A DNA stretch of 64,000 bases, taken from the NCBI GenBank assembly GCA_963739135.1, contig CAVTZG010000017.1, positions 558,001 to 622,000 on the forward strand, read 5' to 3'. Each line of letters begins with the position of its first letter. Position 1 is the stretch's first letter. The position numbers were made by a program, and so were the translations under genes. The notes under the pieces are model-generated. The model worked only from the letters and a program-made list of their open reading frames with translations. It made no database searches and had not been told where the DNA came from. This DNA comes from Palsa-504 sp963739135 (GTDB taxonomy: Bacteria > Actinomycetota > Actinomycetes > Streptosporangiales > Streptosporangiaceae). Positions 49,832 through 58,846 of this stretch are shown here, one piece after another.

Positions 49832-50803
49832 TCAGCAGCCCGGCGGGGGCTCCGGCCGCAGGACACGCGCACCTTGCCGCTCGACGTCTAGTGAGCTTAC
49901 GTGCCATTCAATACCCGTTTCTCTCACGATTGAACCCAGGCTGTCCAGGTGGTGACGATAATCCGGATCGTCCCGGGCGCCGAGGAAGGCCAGCACCGAG
50001 GGGCCGGCCCCGGACACCACCGCGGGCAGGCCCGCGGCGCGCAGCCCTTGTACGAGCGCGTGCGTGCCCGGCATGGCGCTGGCCCGGTAGTCCTGATGCA
50101 GCCAGTCGCGGGTGGCGTCGAGCAGGACGGCGGCGCGGTCGGCCGGCTCGCCGCCGGGCTCGGTGAGCGCGGCGACCAGCAGCGCGCTGCGCCCGGCGTT
50201 GGCCGCCGCGTCCCGGTGCGGCACCATCTCGGGCAGCAGACCGCGGGCCACGTCGGTGCGCACCGGCGCGGCCGCGATGCAGACCACCGGGGTAACCCAG
50301 GCGGCCGGCTCCAGCCGGACCAGGCGGGGACCGCCGGGCGCCGACCAGGCGATGGTCAGGCCGCCGGCCAGGCAGGCGGCCACGTTGTCCGGATGCCCCT
50401 CCATGTCGGTGGCCAGCCCGAGCAGGGCGTCGTCAGGGAGCTTGCCCGCGCCTGACCCGGACAGCGCCCGGGCCGCCAGGATGCCGGCCACCACGGCGGC
50501 AGCCGAGGAGCCCAGGCCGCGGCCGTGCGGGATACGGTTGACGCAGCGCAACCCGATCCCGGGCGGCTGGCTCCCGGTGACGGCGAACGCGGCGCGCATG
50601 GCCCGCACCACCAGATGGACCTCGCCCGCCCCGGCCAGGTCGGCGCCCTCGCCGGAAACCTCGATAGCCAGGCCGGACGGGCTGATCCAGGCCTCCACGT
50701 CGTCGTACAGGGTCAGCGCGAGCCCGAGCGCGTCGAACCCCGGACCCAGGTTGGCGCTGGTCGCGGGCACACGGGCCCGGACCGCGCCCTCCGCCCAGCC
50801 CAT
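49832..50803 (-). CDS. thrB: Homoserine kinase
   Basis: 323 residues from ATG (MGWAEGAVRARVPATSANLG) with GAGGAG just upstream; an ATG 33 bases earlier has no site. GHMP kinase: PATSANLGPGFDALGLAL and IPHGRGLGSSAAAVVAGI are the ATP-binding motifs, and GAGPSVLAFLG is the C-terminal glycine motif. It makes O-phosphohomoserine for ThrC, encoded just upstream. Confidence 0.95.
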   Translation of the reverse strand: MGWAEGAVRARVPATSANLGPGFDALGLALTLYDDVEAWISPSGLAIEVSGEGADLAGAGEVHLVVRAMRAAFAVTGSQPPGIGLRCVNRIPHGRGLGSSAAAVVAGILAARALSGSGAGKLPDDALLGLATDMEGHPDNVAACLAGGLTIAWSAPGGPRLVRLEPAAWVTPVVCIAAAPVRTDVARGLLPEMVPHRDAAANAGRSALLVAALTEPGGEPADRAAVLLDATRDWLHQDYRASAMPGTHALVQGLRAAGLPAVVSGAGPSVLAFLGARDDPDYRHHLDSLGSIVRETGIEWHVSSLDVERQGARVLRPEPPPGC

Positions 50804-50880
50804 ATCGCTCCTCACCGGCAAGGGGATTCCGCTCATCGCGGCACGTCATGCTATCCGGGCGCTACCGCGGCCCGGGCCGG

Positions 50881-51963
50881 CTAGGCGAGGCCGAGGGCGT
50901 AGGCGGCGGCGCCGGGGTCGGCGGAGATGGTGGCCGGGGACGGAGCACCTGACAGGGCCCAATCGGGATCCTTCAGGCCGTTCCCGGTCACCGTGCAGAC
51001 CACCCGGGAACCTGCCGGGATCTTCCCGTTCGCGCAGGACTTCAGCAGGCCGGCCACGCTGGCGGCGGAGGCGAGCTCGCCGAAAACGGCCTCCTGGGTG
51101 GCCAGCAGCCGGTAGGCGACCAGGATCTCCCGGTCGGTCACCGAGTCGATCAGTCCGCCGGATTCGTCTCGGGCCTGCTCGGCCAGCCGCCAGGAGGCGG
51201 GATTGCCGATCCTGATCGCAGTCGCGATCGTCTGCGGCTGCAGCACCGGCTGGCCGGTCACGATGGGCGCCGCGCCGCTGGCCTGGAAGCCGCACATCCG
51301 CGGCGCGCGGGTGGCCAGGCCGGCCTGGCGGTACTCGGTGTAGCCCATCCAATAGGCGGTGATGTTGCCCGCGTTGCCGACCGGGAGGCAGTGCACGTCC
51401 GGTGCGTCACCGAGCTCGTCCACGATCTCGAAGGCGGCGGTCTTCTGGCCCTGCAGCCGGTCCGGGTTCACCGAGTTGACCAGGGCCACCGGGTACTGCG
51501 CGGCCAGCTTCCTGGCCACCTCCAGGCAGTCGTCGAACGAGCCGTCGACCTGCAGCAGCCGCGCGCCGTGCACCAGGGCCTGGGCCATCTTGCCGATCGC
51601 GATCTTGCCGCGGGGCACCAGCACCGCGCAGGTGAGGCCGGCCCGGGCCGCGTAGGCCGCGGCGCTGGCGCTGGTGTTGCCGGTCGAGGCGCAGATGACC
51701 GCCTTGGCGCCCGCGCCCGCGGCCATGGAGAGGGCGACCGTCATGCCGCGGTCCTTGAACGACCCGGTCGGGTTGGCCCCCTCCACCTTGAGGTAGACCT
51801 CGCAGCCGGTACGGGCGGACAGCACAGGCGCGGGCAGCAGCGGCGTGCCGCCCTCGCGCAGGCTGACCACGGGCGTGGCCTCGGTGACCGGCAGCCGGTC
51901 CCGGTACTCGGCAATCACCCCGCGCCACTGGGGCCGGGCGCGGGTCTGGGTCACAGGCGTCAT
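50881..51963 (-). CDS. thrC: Threonine synthase
   Basis: 360 residues, ATG overlapping the hom stop by 4 bases. GANPTGSFKDRGMTVALS holds the pyridoxal-phosphate Lys, ICASTGNTSASAAAYAARAG the phosphate loop, and LPVGNAGNITAYWMGY follows. It converts phosphohomoserine to threonine. Confidence 0.96.
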   Translation of the reverse strand: MTPVTQTRARPQWRGVIAEYRDRLPVTEATPVVSLREGGTPLLPAPVLSARTGCEVYLKVEGANPTGSFKDRGMTVALSMAAGAGAKAVICASTGNTSASAAAYAARAGLTCAVLVPRGKIAIGKMAQALVHGARLLQVDGSFDDCLEVARKLAAQYPVALVNSVNPDRLQGQKTAAFEIVDELGDAPDVHCLPVGNAGNITAYWMGYTEYRQAGLATRAPRMCGFQASGAAPIVTGQPVLQPQTIATAIRIGNPASWRLAEQARDESGGLIDSVTDREILVAYRLLATQEAVFGELASAASVAGLLKSCANGKIPAGSRVVCTVTGNGLKDPDWALSGAPSPATISADPGAAAYALGLA

Positions 51964-53252
51964 TCTTCTTCCCCTTCCACGCGCATCACGCTAACCACGG
52001 AGCGGACCACGGGGAGCGCCTCGAGGTCGCGTATGGTGGCGGCCAGGTCCGCGTCCCGCGCGGTGTGGGTGACGATGACCAGCTGGGCCTCCTGGCCCCG
52101 GCTGGCCTGGCGGACCGCCTCGATGGAGATATGGTGCCTGGCGTAGGCCTCGGCCACCGGGGCCAGCACGCCGGGCCGGTCGTCGACGTCCAGCGAGACG
52201 TGGTAGCGGGTCAGCGTCTCCCCCATCGGCATGACCGGCAGGCCCGCGTAGGTAGAGGCGTCCGGGCCGCGGGTGCCGGCCAGCCGGTTCCTGGCCACCG
52301 CGACCAGGTCGCCGAGCACGGCGCTCGCGGTCGGCGTGCCGCCCGCGCCCGCGCCGTAGAACATCAGGCGGCCCGCGGACTGCGCCTCCACGAACACCGC
52401 GTTGTAGGCCTCGCTGACCGCGGCCAGCGGGTGCGAGCGCGGGATCATCGCCGGGTGCACCCGGACCGAGATGCCCGCGTCGCAGCGCTCGCAGATGGCC
52501 AGCAGCTTGACCACCCGGCCCAGCGCGCGGGCGCTGCCGATGTCGGCGGCGGTGACTTCGGTGATGCCCTCGCGGTGCACGTCGGCCGCGGTGACCGGCG
52601 TGTGGAAGGCCAGGCTGGCCAGGATGGCGGCCTTGGCCGCCGCGTCGAACCCCTCGACGTCCGCGGTCGGGTCGGCCTCGGCGTAGCCCAGGGCCTGGGC
52701 CTCCTCCAGCGACTCGGCGAAGCCGGCGCCGGAGGAGTCCATCCGGTCCAGGATGTAGTTGGTGGTGCCGTTGACGATGCCGAGCACACGGTGCACGGTG
52801 TCGCCGGCCAGCGACTCGCGCAGCGGCCGCAGCAGCGGGATGGCCCCGGCCACCGAGGCCTCGTAGTACAGGTCGGCCCCGTACTCCCGGGCCGCGCCGT
52901 AGATCTCCGCCCCGTTCTCGGCCAGCAGGGCCTTGTTCGCGGTGACCACGGGCTTGCCGGTCTTCAGCGCGGACAGCATCAGCGTCCTGGCCGGCTCGAT
53001 GCCGCCGATGACCTCGACCACGATGTCCACGTCCGGGCGGCTGACCAGCGCCTGGGCGTCCGCCGTGAGCAGGGAGGTGTCGATAGCGGCGTCCCGCCGG
53101 TGCCCGACCCGGCGCACCGCGATGCCGGCCAGCTCCAGCCGGGCGCCGATCCGCAGGGCCAGGTCGTCGGCTTGCTCGGTCAGCAGCCGGGCCACCTCCG
53201 ACCCGACCACCCCGCAGCCGAGCAGGGCGACCTTCAGCGTGGGGCCGGTCAT
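51960..53252 (-). CDS. hom: Homoserine dehydrogenase with ACT domain
   Basis: 430 residues. VALLGCGVVGSEVARLL binds NAD(P), VTANKALLAENG and GIVNGTTNYILDRM are family motifs, and EADPTADVEGFDAAAKAAIL carries catalytic Lys/Asp residues. The C-terminal ACT domain (VSLDVDDRPGVLAPVAEAYA) allows threonine feedback inhibition. Its start overlaps the lysA stop. Confidence 0.97.
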   Translation of the reverse strand: MTGPTLKVALLGCGVVGSEVARLLTEQADDLALRIGARLELAGIAVRRVGHRRDAAIDTSLLTADAQALVSRPDVDIVVEVIGGIEPARTLMLSALKTGKPVVTANKALLAENGAEIYGAAREYGADLYYEASVAGAIPLLRPLRESLAGDTVHRVLGIVNGTTNYILDRMDSSGAGFAESLEEAQALGYAEADPTADVEGFDAAAKAAILASLAFHTPVTAADVHREGITEVTAADIGSARALGRVVKLLAICERCDAGISVRVHPAMIPRSHPLAAVSEAYNAVFVEAQSAGRLMFYGAGAGGTPTASAVLGDLVAVARNRLAGTRGPDASTYAGLPVMPMGETLTRYHVSLDVDDRPGVLAPVAEAYARHHISIEAVRQASRGQEAQLVIVTHTARDADLAATIRDLEALPVVRSVVSVMRVEGEEE

Positions 53253-54643
53253 CCGACGTCCAGCTTGAGCAGATCATCCAGGGTCTCGCGGCGGAGGAGC
53301 ACGGCCGGGTCGGCGCCAGGCCGGACCGCGACCACCGCGGGGCGCGGCACGTGGTTGTAGTTGCTGGCCAGCGACCGGCAGTAGGCGCCGGTGGCCGGGA
53401 CGGCCAGCAGGTCGCCGACGGCCAGGTCCGCGGGCAGGTAGGCGTGCCGCACCACGATGTCGCCGCTTTCGCAGTGGCGGCCGACCACCCGGGACAGCAT
53501 GGGCGGGGCCGCCGAGCCGCGCGAGGCCAGCGCGCATTCGTAGGAGGCGTCGTAGAGCGCGGTCCTGATGTTGTCGCTCATCCCGCCGTCCACGCTGACG
53601 TAGGTGCGCAGCCCGTCCACGTCCTTGAGCGTGCCCACCGTGTACAGCGTCACCATGGACGGCCCGACGATGCCGCGGCCCGGCTCGACGGTCAGCCGCG
53701 GCCGGGGCAGCCCGGCGGCGCGGCACTGCCAGTCCACGATCTGGCGCAGGCTCTGCGCGATGTCCTTGATCTCCGGCACGTCGTCCTCGCCGGTGTAGGC
53801 GATGCCGAACCCGCCGCCCAGGTCGAGCTCGGCGATCTCCACCCCGTGCTCATCCCGGATCCTGACCGCCAGCTCCACCACCCGGTGCGCGGCCACCTCG
53901 AAGCCGGCCGTGTCGAAGATCTGCGAGCCGATGTGCGAGTGCAGCCCGGCGAAGGTCAGGCCCGGGCAGGCCAGCACCCGCCGCACCGCCTCGTCGGCGG
54001 CGCCCGAGGCCAGCGAGAAGCCGAACTTCTGGTCGTCATGCGCGGTGGCCATGAACTCGTGCGTGTGCGCCTCCACCCCGGTGGTGACGCGGACCAGCAC
54101 GTTGGGGCGCTGCGCCGAGCCGTCGGTGAGGTAGGCCAGGCGCGCGAGCTCCTCGAAGGAGTCGGCCACGATGTGGCCGATCCCGGCCGAGACGGCCCGG
54201 GCCAGCTCGTCGAGCGTCTTGTTGTTGCCGTGCAGGGTGATCTGCTCGGGCGGCACCCCGGCCGACAGCGCGGTCTCGAGCTCACCTCCGGTGCAGACGT
54301 CGACGCCCAGGCCTTCGGCGCTGACCCAGCGCAGCATGGCACGGGAACAGAACGCCTTGGCCGCGTAGAACACCCGGGCCTCCGGGCCGAACGCCTCCAC
54401 GTAGTCCCGGCACCGGGACCGCACGTCCTCCTCGTCGCACACGTACAGCGGCGTGCCGAACTGCGCGGCCAGGTCCCGCACGTCCGCCCCGGCCAGCGTG
54501 AGCACGCCGTCGTCGCCGCGCCGGGCCCCGCGCGGCCAGATGGCCGCGGGCAGCGCGTTCAGGTCGGCCGGCGGGGCCGGGGGGTGGTCGGCGGGCAGCA
54601 CGTCCCCGTGCAGTGGCCCGGCCGGGTGCGCGACGCGGCTCAT
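53249..54643 (-). CDS. lysA: Diaminopimelate decarboxylase
   Basis: 464 residues. ARVFYAAKAFCSRAML holds the pyridoxal Lys, HSHIGSQIFDTAGFEVA and LDLGGGFGIAYTGED contact the phosphate, and CESGDIV carries the catalytic Cys. It makes lysine from meso-diaminopimelate. It precedes hom with a 4-base overlap and follows the ArgS-like gene. Confidence 0.97.
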   Translation of the reverse strand: MSRVAHPAGPLHGDVLPADHPPAPPADLNALPAAIWPRGARRGDDGVLTLAGADVRDLAAQFGTPLYVCDEEDVRSRCRDYVEAFGPEARVFYAAKAFCSRAMLRWVSAEGLGVDVCTGGELETALSAGVPPEQITLHGNNKTLDELARAVSAGIGHIVADSFEELARLAYLTDGSAQRPNVLVRVTTGVEAHTHEFMATAHDDQKFGFSLASGAADEAVRRVLACPGLTFAGLHSHIGSQIFDTAGFEVAAHRVVELAVRIRDEHGVEIAELDLGGGFGIAYTGEDDVPEIKDIAQSLRQIVDWQCRAAGLPRPRLTVEPGRGIVGPSMVTLYTVGTLKDVDGLRTYVSVDGGMSDNIRTALYDASYECALASRGSAAPPMLSRVVGRHCESGDIVVRHAYLPADLAVGDLLAVPATGAYCRSLASNYNHVPRPAVVAVRPGADPAVLLRRETLDDLLKLDVG

Positions 54644-54682
54644 GTCGTTCCCTTCGTGGCGAGCGGCCTACAGCCGCCAGTG

Positions 54683-55705
54683 TTATAGGCGACTGGGCGC
54701 GCTGATCCCGAGCAGCCCGAGGCCGGCGGCGAGCCCGGTCCGGGCCGCATCCGCCAGCCACAGCCGTTCGCTGCTGATGCTCGATATCGTCGTGAAGCCG
54801 GTAGTGCTCATGGTGTCAATCGTCCGTGCTGCCAGCTCCTCCAGGTACCCGGCGAACTCGTCGGGCCGGCCGCGGCGCGCGGCCATGGCCACCCGTTCCG
54901 GGAGCCAGGACAGCGCGTCGAGCAGCGCCAGCTCCGGTGGAGCCATGAGCAGGCGCGGCGAGAACCCGGCTGGCGCTGACCCCAGCGCGGCGGCCCAGCG
55001 CAGCACGGCGGCAGCGGCGGCATGCGCGTACCGAACAGCATAGGCGGGATTGGCGATCAGGTGCCGCGCGATCTGCGCCGCTCGCGGCGGTTCGGCGTGC
55101 CCTGGCGGCGTCCGGGCCAGCGCGAACCGCACCGCGTCGGGTCCGGCGTACCAGAGGGCATGCGCCAGTGACCCCGGCTCCGCCGGGGCGGGGGCTGGGG
55201 GGGCGGGGGCGGGAACCACGGATCGTTCGGCCGCATAAATAAGGGTCGCGCCCGCGGCAGCGGCGAGCCGGGCGGTCAGCTCGGCGGTCAGGGCCGCCCG
55301 GGCGGCGGGCCAGCCGGGTTGCGCGGCGAGGTCCGCCGCGGCGGGGGCGGTCATGGTGCGGCCGTGCAGCGCGTCGCTGGCGGCGCAGGCCGGGCCGGCC
55401 CGGGGGATCCGCACGGCCAGGCCGGCCAGGGCGTCGCGGGTGACGGTGACGGTCAGGTAGCCGGGCCCGGTGGGTTCGGCGGCGGCGATCCAGGGCTCTT
55501 GTGTGAGCCGGGCGGCCAGGGCGGCTGCATTCTCTAGCGGCGGGCCGCCCAGGCGGAACGGCAGGCTGGAGGCGTAACGGCCCGGACCCGGCCCCGGGCG
55601 GAGCAGCGGGTCGGCGTCGAGGCGGCCGGCCGCGGCGAGGATGGCCCGCCGCAGCTCGGCGGTGATCACATAGCGGGGCTGCGCCCCATCCCAAAAGTCA
55701 TGCAT
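54683..55705 (-). CDS. ArgS-like protein lacking the catalytic domain (DALR domain protein)
   Basis: 340 residues from ATG (MHDFWDGAQPRYVITAELRR); no clear ribosome-binding site. YASSLPFRLGGPPLENAAAL then GPGYLTVTVTRDALAGL matches the N-terminal Add-1 domain of arginyl-tRNA synthetase. GPDAVRFALARTP, NPAYAVRYAHAAAAAVLRWA and a terminal helical bundle match its DALR anticodon-binding domain. The Rossmann domain with HIGH and KMSKS is absent, replaced by an Ala-rich linker. Thus it could bind tRNA but not charge it. It occupies the place of argS before lysA in related genomes. Confidence 0.8.
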   Translation of the reverse strand: MHDFWDGAQPRYVITAELRRAILAAAGRLDADPLLRPGPGPGRYASSLPFRLGGPPLENAAALAARLTQEPWIAAAEPTGPGYLTVTVTRDALAGLAVRIPRAGPACAASDALHGRTMTAPAAADLAAQPGWPAARAALTAELTARLAAAAGATLIYAAERSVVPAPAPPAPAPAEPGSLAHALWYAGPDAVRFALARTPPGHAEPPRAAQIARHLIANPAYAVRYAHAAAAAVLRWAAALGSAPAGFSPRLLMAPPELALLDALSWLPERVAMAARRGRPDEFAGYLEELAARTIDTMSTTGFTTISSISSERLWLADAARTGLAAGLGLLGISAPSRL

Positions 55706-55865
55706 GTGCGTGGCCGGGGCCTGCCTTTGACGGTGCGCTGGTTCTGGCCTGGGTTTTCGCAAAGGGCTCCGGTCCGCTGGCCAACGGTGACATCATGTGC
55801 CCGTTCATGTACCGCTTGTGCGGTTAGGTGGCCCTTGCGGGCCTTGCCGCAGACCGGAGCCCGTC

Positions 55866-57488
55866 ATGACGCTACCGCGCACCACAGCTGATGTCCTGTC
55901 TGGCCACGTGGTATTCGAGATCGAGTCGGTTGACCGGATGTACCTCAACGTCTATCAGCCGAAGCTGCAGTACGGCGGCGGGGTCTCGGCGTTCTTCGTC
56001 GGTCACCGCGGGTACAAGTACGCCTCGTCGGTGCTGATGGCGCCGATCACCGAGACGTTCGTGGCGAACATCCATCACTTCATCGCGGCCCGGGGCCTGG
56101 ACCTGGTGTCCTTCGGCAAGGGCGAGGATAAGGACGCGATCGCGCACCGGTACCTGGCTGATTTCCCCGGCAGGGAGGGGGTGCTGTTCGTCGGCCGCGC
56201 CCAGGAGAAGGCCTGGGTGTTCCGCACCCAGAAGCGCCGCAACCCGGCCACCGGGGCGGAGTACCTGTGGCTGACCCGGGCCACGCTGCAGGTCAACTAC
56301 TTCTACTTCTACTGCGTCGATGAGGATTTCGGCCCGTTCTTCATCAAGTTCTGCAGCTACTTCCCCTACACCGCCAAGCTGTGCCTGAACGCCAACCACT
56401 GGGCGCAGCGGCAGGCGGAGAAGGCCGGGATCGGCTTCACCCCGATGGACAACGCCTTCGCCGCGGTCGATGACGTGCCGGCGCTGCAGGCGATCTGCGA
56501 TTCTTTCGGCGAGGAGCACATCCGGGCGCTGCTGGCCAAGTGGCTGCGGATCCTGCCGTACCCGTTCACCGAGGACGACACCGCCGCCGGGTACCGCTAC
56601 GACGCCTCCATCGTGCAGGCGGAGTTCAGCCTCACCCAGATGCTCGACCGGCCGGTCACCGGGCGGATCTTCCTGGAGCAGATGATCCGCGACAACCTGG
56701 ACATCGGCCGCCCGGACAAGATCAGCCTGATCTTCGGCCGCCGCATCCACAACGGCCGCAAGCGGCCCACCCCCAGCGAGTTCCGCACCCGCATCGTGAC
56801 CAACAGCGTCACCCCAGCGGTCCGGGTCGAATACAAGAAAACCAAGGTCAAGCAGTACCACAAGGAAGGGAGAGCGCTGCGCACCGAAACTGTCATCAAC
56901 GATCCCGGCGACTTCGGCATCGGCAAAGGGCTAGCGAACCTGCCCGCACTGCGGCAGGTCGGCTTCACCGCCAACCGGCGCCTGCTGAGCGTCCAGAAAA
57001 TCAGCCACGACCCCGCCGCCGGCGCCGCCGCGATCACCGCCATCACCGCTCCTGTCATCACCCCGGCCGGGACGCGCATCCCCGGCCTGCGCTTCACCGA
57101 CGAACGCGCCCAGGCCCTGCTCTCGGCCCTGTGCGCCTTCAGGCTGCTGCCCAACGGATTCACCAACCGCGAACTCCGCACCCACCTCGCGCCGCTGCTC
57201 GGCAGGCGCTATGAGGACATGACCAGCGGGCAGATCACCTACGACCTCAGACGACTGCGCGTCCACGGCCTCATCGAACGCATCCCCCGCACCCACCGGT
57301 ACCAGGTCACCAGCAGCGGGCTCCGCCACGCCCTCTTCCTCACCCGGCTGCACGCACGGTTCCTCCGCCGCGGACTCGCCGAGCTCACAGGACAGCCCCC
57401 GCCCGTCCCGGCACCCCTGCGCGCCGCCGACCGTGCCTACCGCGACGCGATCAATGACCTCGCCCGCCAGGCAGGACTAGCCGCATAA
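55866..57488 (+). CDS. Conserved protein of unknown function, 540 residues
   Basis: ATG preceded by CGGAGC. It begins TLPRTTADVLSGHVVFEIES and continues with IDxMYLN-like, HRGYKYASSVLMAPI, YLADFPGREGVLFVGRAQEK, NYFYFYCVDEDFGPFFIKFC, SIVQAEFSLTQMLDRPVTGR and YHKEGRALRTETVINDPGDF, all strongly conserved in look. Residues about 430-510 resemble a winged helix (LRRLRVHGLIERIPRTHRYQ). No membrane segment or known nuclease motif is seen. I recall similar proteins, often multicopy, in actinobacteria and myxobacteria, without a function. It adjoins the tRNA-Arg island, so mobility is possible. Confidence 0.8.
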   Translation: MTLPRTTADVLSGHVVFEIESVDRMYLNVYQPKLQYGGGVSAFFVGHRGYKYASSVLMAPITETFVANIHHFIAARGLDLVSFGKGEDKDAIAHRYLADFPGREGVLFVGRAQEKAWVFRTQKRRNPATGAEYLWLTRATLQVNYFYFYCVDEDFGPFFIKFCSYFPYTAKLCLNANHWAQRQAEKAGIGFTPMDNAFAAVDDVPALQAICDSFGEEHIRALLAKWLRILPYPFTEDDTAAGYRYDASIVQAEFSLTQMLDRPVTGRIFLEQMIRDNLDIGRPDKISLIFGRRIHNGRKRPTPSEFRTRIVTNSVTPAVRVEYKKTKVKQYHKEGRALRTETVINDPGDFGIGKGLANLPALRQVGFTANRRLLSVQKISHDPAAGAAAITAITAPVITPAGTRIPGLRFTDERAQALLSALCAFRLLPNGFTNRELRTHLAPLLGRRYEDMTSGQITYDLRRLRVHGLIERIPRTHRYQVTSSGLRHALFLTRLHARFLRRGLAELTGQPPPVPAPLRAADRAYRDAINDLARQAGLAA

Positions 57489-57540
57489 ACCGCCATCATC
57501 CAAGGTCAGGGTGCACATACACCAAATTTGACTCGATCAT

Positions 57541-57556
57541 GGCGGCTTCGGCCGCC
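57541..57556. terminator. GC hairpin with TTCG loop
   Basis: GGCGGC-TTCG-GCCGCC is a 6 bp stem with a stable UUCG-type loop, 8 bases downstream of the response-regulator stop on the minus strand and also after the 540-residue gene on the plus strand. It is probably a bidirectional terminator; no T-tract. Confidence 0.55.
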
Positions 57557-57564
57557 CAAAGCCC

Positions 57565-57942
57565 TTAGCTGGCGGCCAGCTCGCGGACCACGCGGATCAT
57601 CTCGTTCGGGTCGAAGGGCTTGGTCAGGTAGGCGTCGGCGCCGACCCGGCTGCCGTGGTTCTTGTCGTCCTCCTGCGCGCGGGCGGTGATCAGCACCACC
57701 TTGATGTGGGCCAGCTCCGGCGACTTGCGCAGCTGGATCGCGGTCTCCCAGCCGTCCAGGCGCGGCATCATCACGTCCAGCGTGATGACATCCGGATCGA
57801 TCTGCGCCACCTTGTCCAGGCAATCCTGCCCATCCACCGCCGTCTCGACATCAAAGCCCTCGAGCTGGAGGTTTACCGCGATAAGCCGTCTGATCACCTC
57901 GTCGTCGTCCACGACGAGCACCCGTCCCAATCCCTGCGTCAC
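57565..57942 (-). CDS. Single-domain response regulator (CheY-like receiver)
   Basis: 125 residues from GTG (VTQGLGRVLVVDDDEVIRRL). Receiver fold only: acidic pair in VDDD (12-14), phospho-acceptor Asp56 in LDVMMP, Thr86 and Lys108 in LTKPFDP. No output domain. No histidine kinase is adjacent. Orthologues sit next to the lysA-argS region in Streptomyces. It is likely an adaptor or part of a phosphorelay (inference). Confidence 0.9.
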   Translation of the reverse strand: MTQGLGRVLVVDDDEVIRRLIAVNLQLEGFDVETAVDGQDCLDKVAQIDPDVITLDVMMPRLDGWETAIQLRKSPELAHIKVVLITARAQEDDKNHGSRVGADAYLTKPFDPNEMIRVVRELAAS

Positions 57943-58038
57943 TCGCGTGAGGGTAGCGTCTTCTGGCCGGTGTTTGCGCACTGTACCGGGGCGTGTCCGC
58001 AGCGGGTGTTCGGGCTGGTACGCTTTTGCAGGCGCAAA

Positions 58039-58110
58039 GCCCCCATAGCTCAGGGGAGAGAGCAACGGCCTCCGGAGCCGTGAGCGCAGGTTCGAATCCT
58101 GCTGGGGGCG
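58039..58110 (+). tRNA. tRNA-Arg (anticodon CCG)
   Basis: A full cloverleaf of 72 bases can be drawn. Acceptor GCCCCCA pairs with TGGGGGC; D arm GCTC/GAGC; anticodon stem ACGGC/GCCGT with loop CTCCGGA, hence CCG reading CGG; T arm GCAGG-TTCGAAT-CCTGC. Discriminator G and no encoded CCA. An integrase remnant begins 129 bases downstream, making the 3' end of this gene the likely integration site. Confidence 0.96.
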
Positions 58111-58238
58111 CCTATCGTTACCGGGTATTTCTTGGCCCTGACCTGCGGTTCCGCGGAAATGTCCGTTGTCACGCTCGGTCACGGCACGCCACCGGTTGCT
58201 GGTTTCTGACGGGTGCTGCGCCCCATACGCGCCCCAAG

Positions 58239-58846
58239 TCATGGCTCCTCCAGGTGCAGGCCTTGGTCCATGCGGCCGATCCAGATGCTTTCGAGGCCTT
58301 CGACGCACCGGGCGTAGACCCGCATGAGCATCTCGACGGAGTGGCCAGCCCAGGCGGCGACCTCGGTGGCCGGGACGCCGGAGTTGAGCCGCCAGGTGAT
58401 CCCGGAGTGCCGCAGGTCGTAGGGGCGTTTCATCAGCGGTGAGGCGAGCTGGTCGGGGGTGAGGGAGGCGGCGCGGACCTTCTGCCAGACCTGCCACCAG
58501 GTGGAGGGCTGGATCGGGGTGCGGTTCTCGGACCGGAACAGCCTGCCGTCCGGGCCGGCGCCGTACGTCTCGAGGTGGGTGCGGAGGAGCTGGACGAGCT
58601 CGGGCGGGATGGGGAGATGTTGCGGCGCCTGCGTTCTAGTGACTCGGGCAGGCCCGAGTCGGTGTCGAACCCCTCCCCTTTCCTGGCCGCGGTGATCAGC
58701 GAGGCGCGGAACGATTCGGCCAGCGCCATGGTGAGGAACGATTTGGAGAAGTTCCGCCTGGCCACGGCCCACCGGACCCGGTAGGCCGTCTTGCGTCCCT
58801 TCCGGGTCTCGATCTTCCAGGGGCGGAAGTCGAACGAGGTAGTCAA
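58239..58846 (-). pseudogene. Tyrosine recombinase (integrase) with large internal deletion
   Basis: From a TTG at 58846 the first 75 residues (TTSFDFRPWKIETRKGRK, then SLITAARKGEGFDTDSGLPE) are the N-terminal SAM-like end of actinomycete tRNA-site integrases. After LERRRR a +1 shift is needed to continue with LPIPPELVQLLRTHLETYG, RPYDLRHSGITWRLNSGVPA and AGHSVEMLMRVYARC, the C-terminal catalytic half with Arg, His and the nucleophile Tyr. About 190 residues, including the first catalytic Arg, are missing. It is inactive as it stands. Confidence 0.85.

Noticed and set aside
57489..57564. Terminal inverted repeats flanking the 540-residue unknown gene
   Set aside because: Sequences before 55866 and after 57488 show no convincing complementary ends; only a local terminator hairpin.
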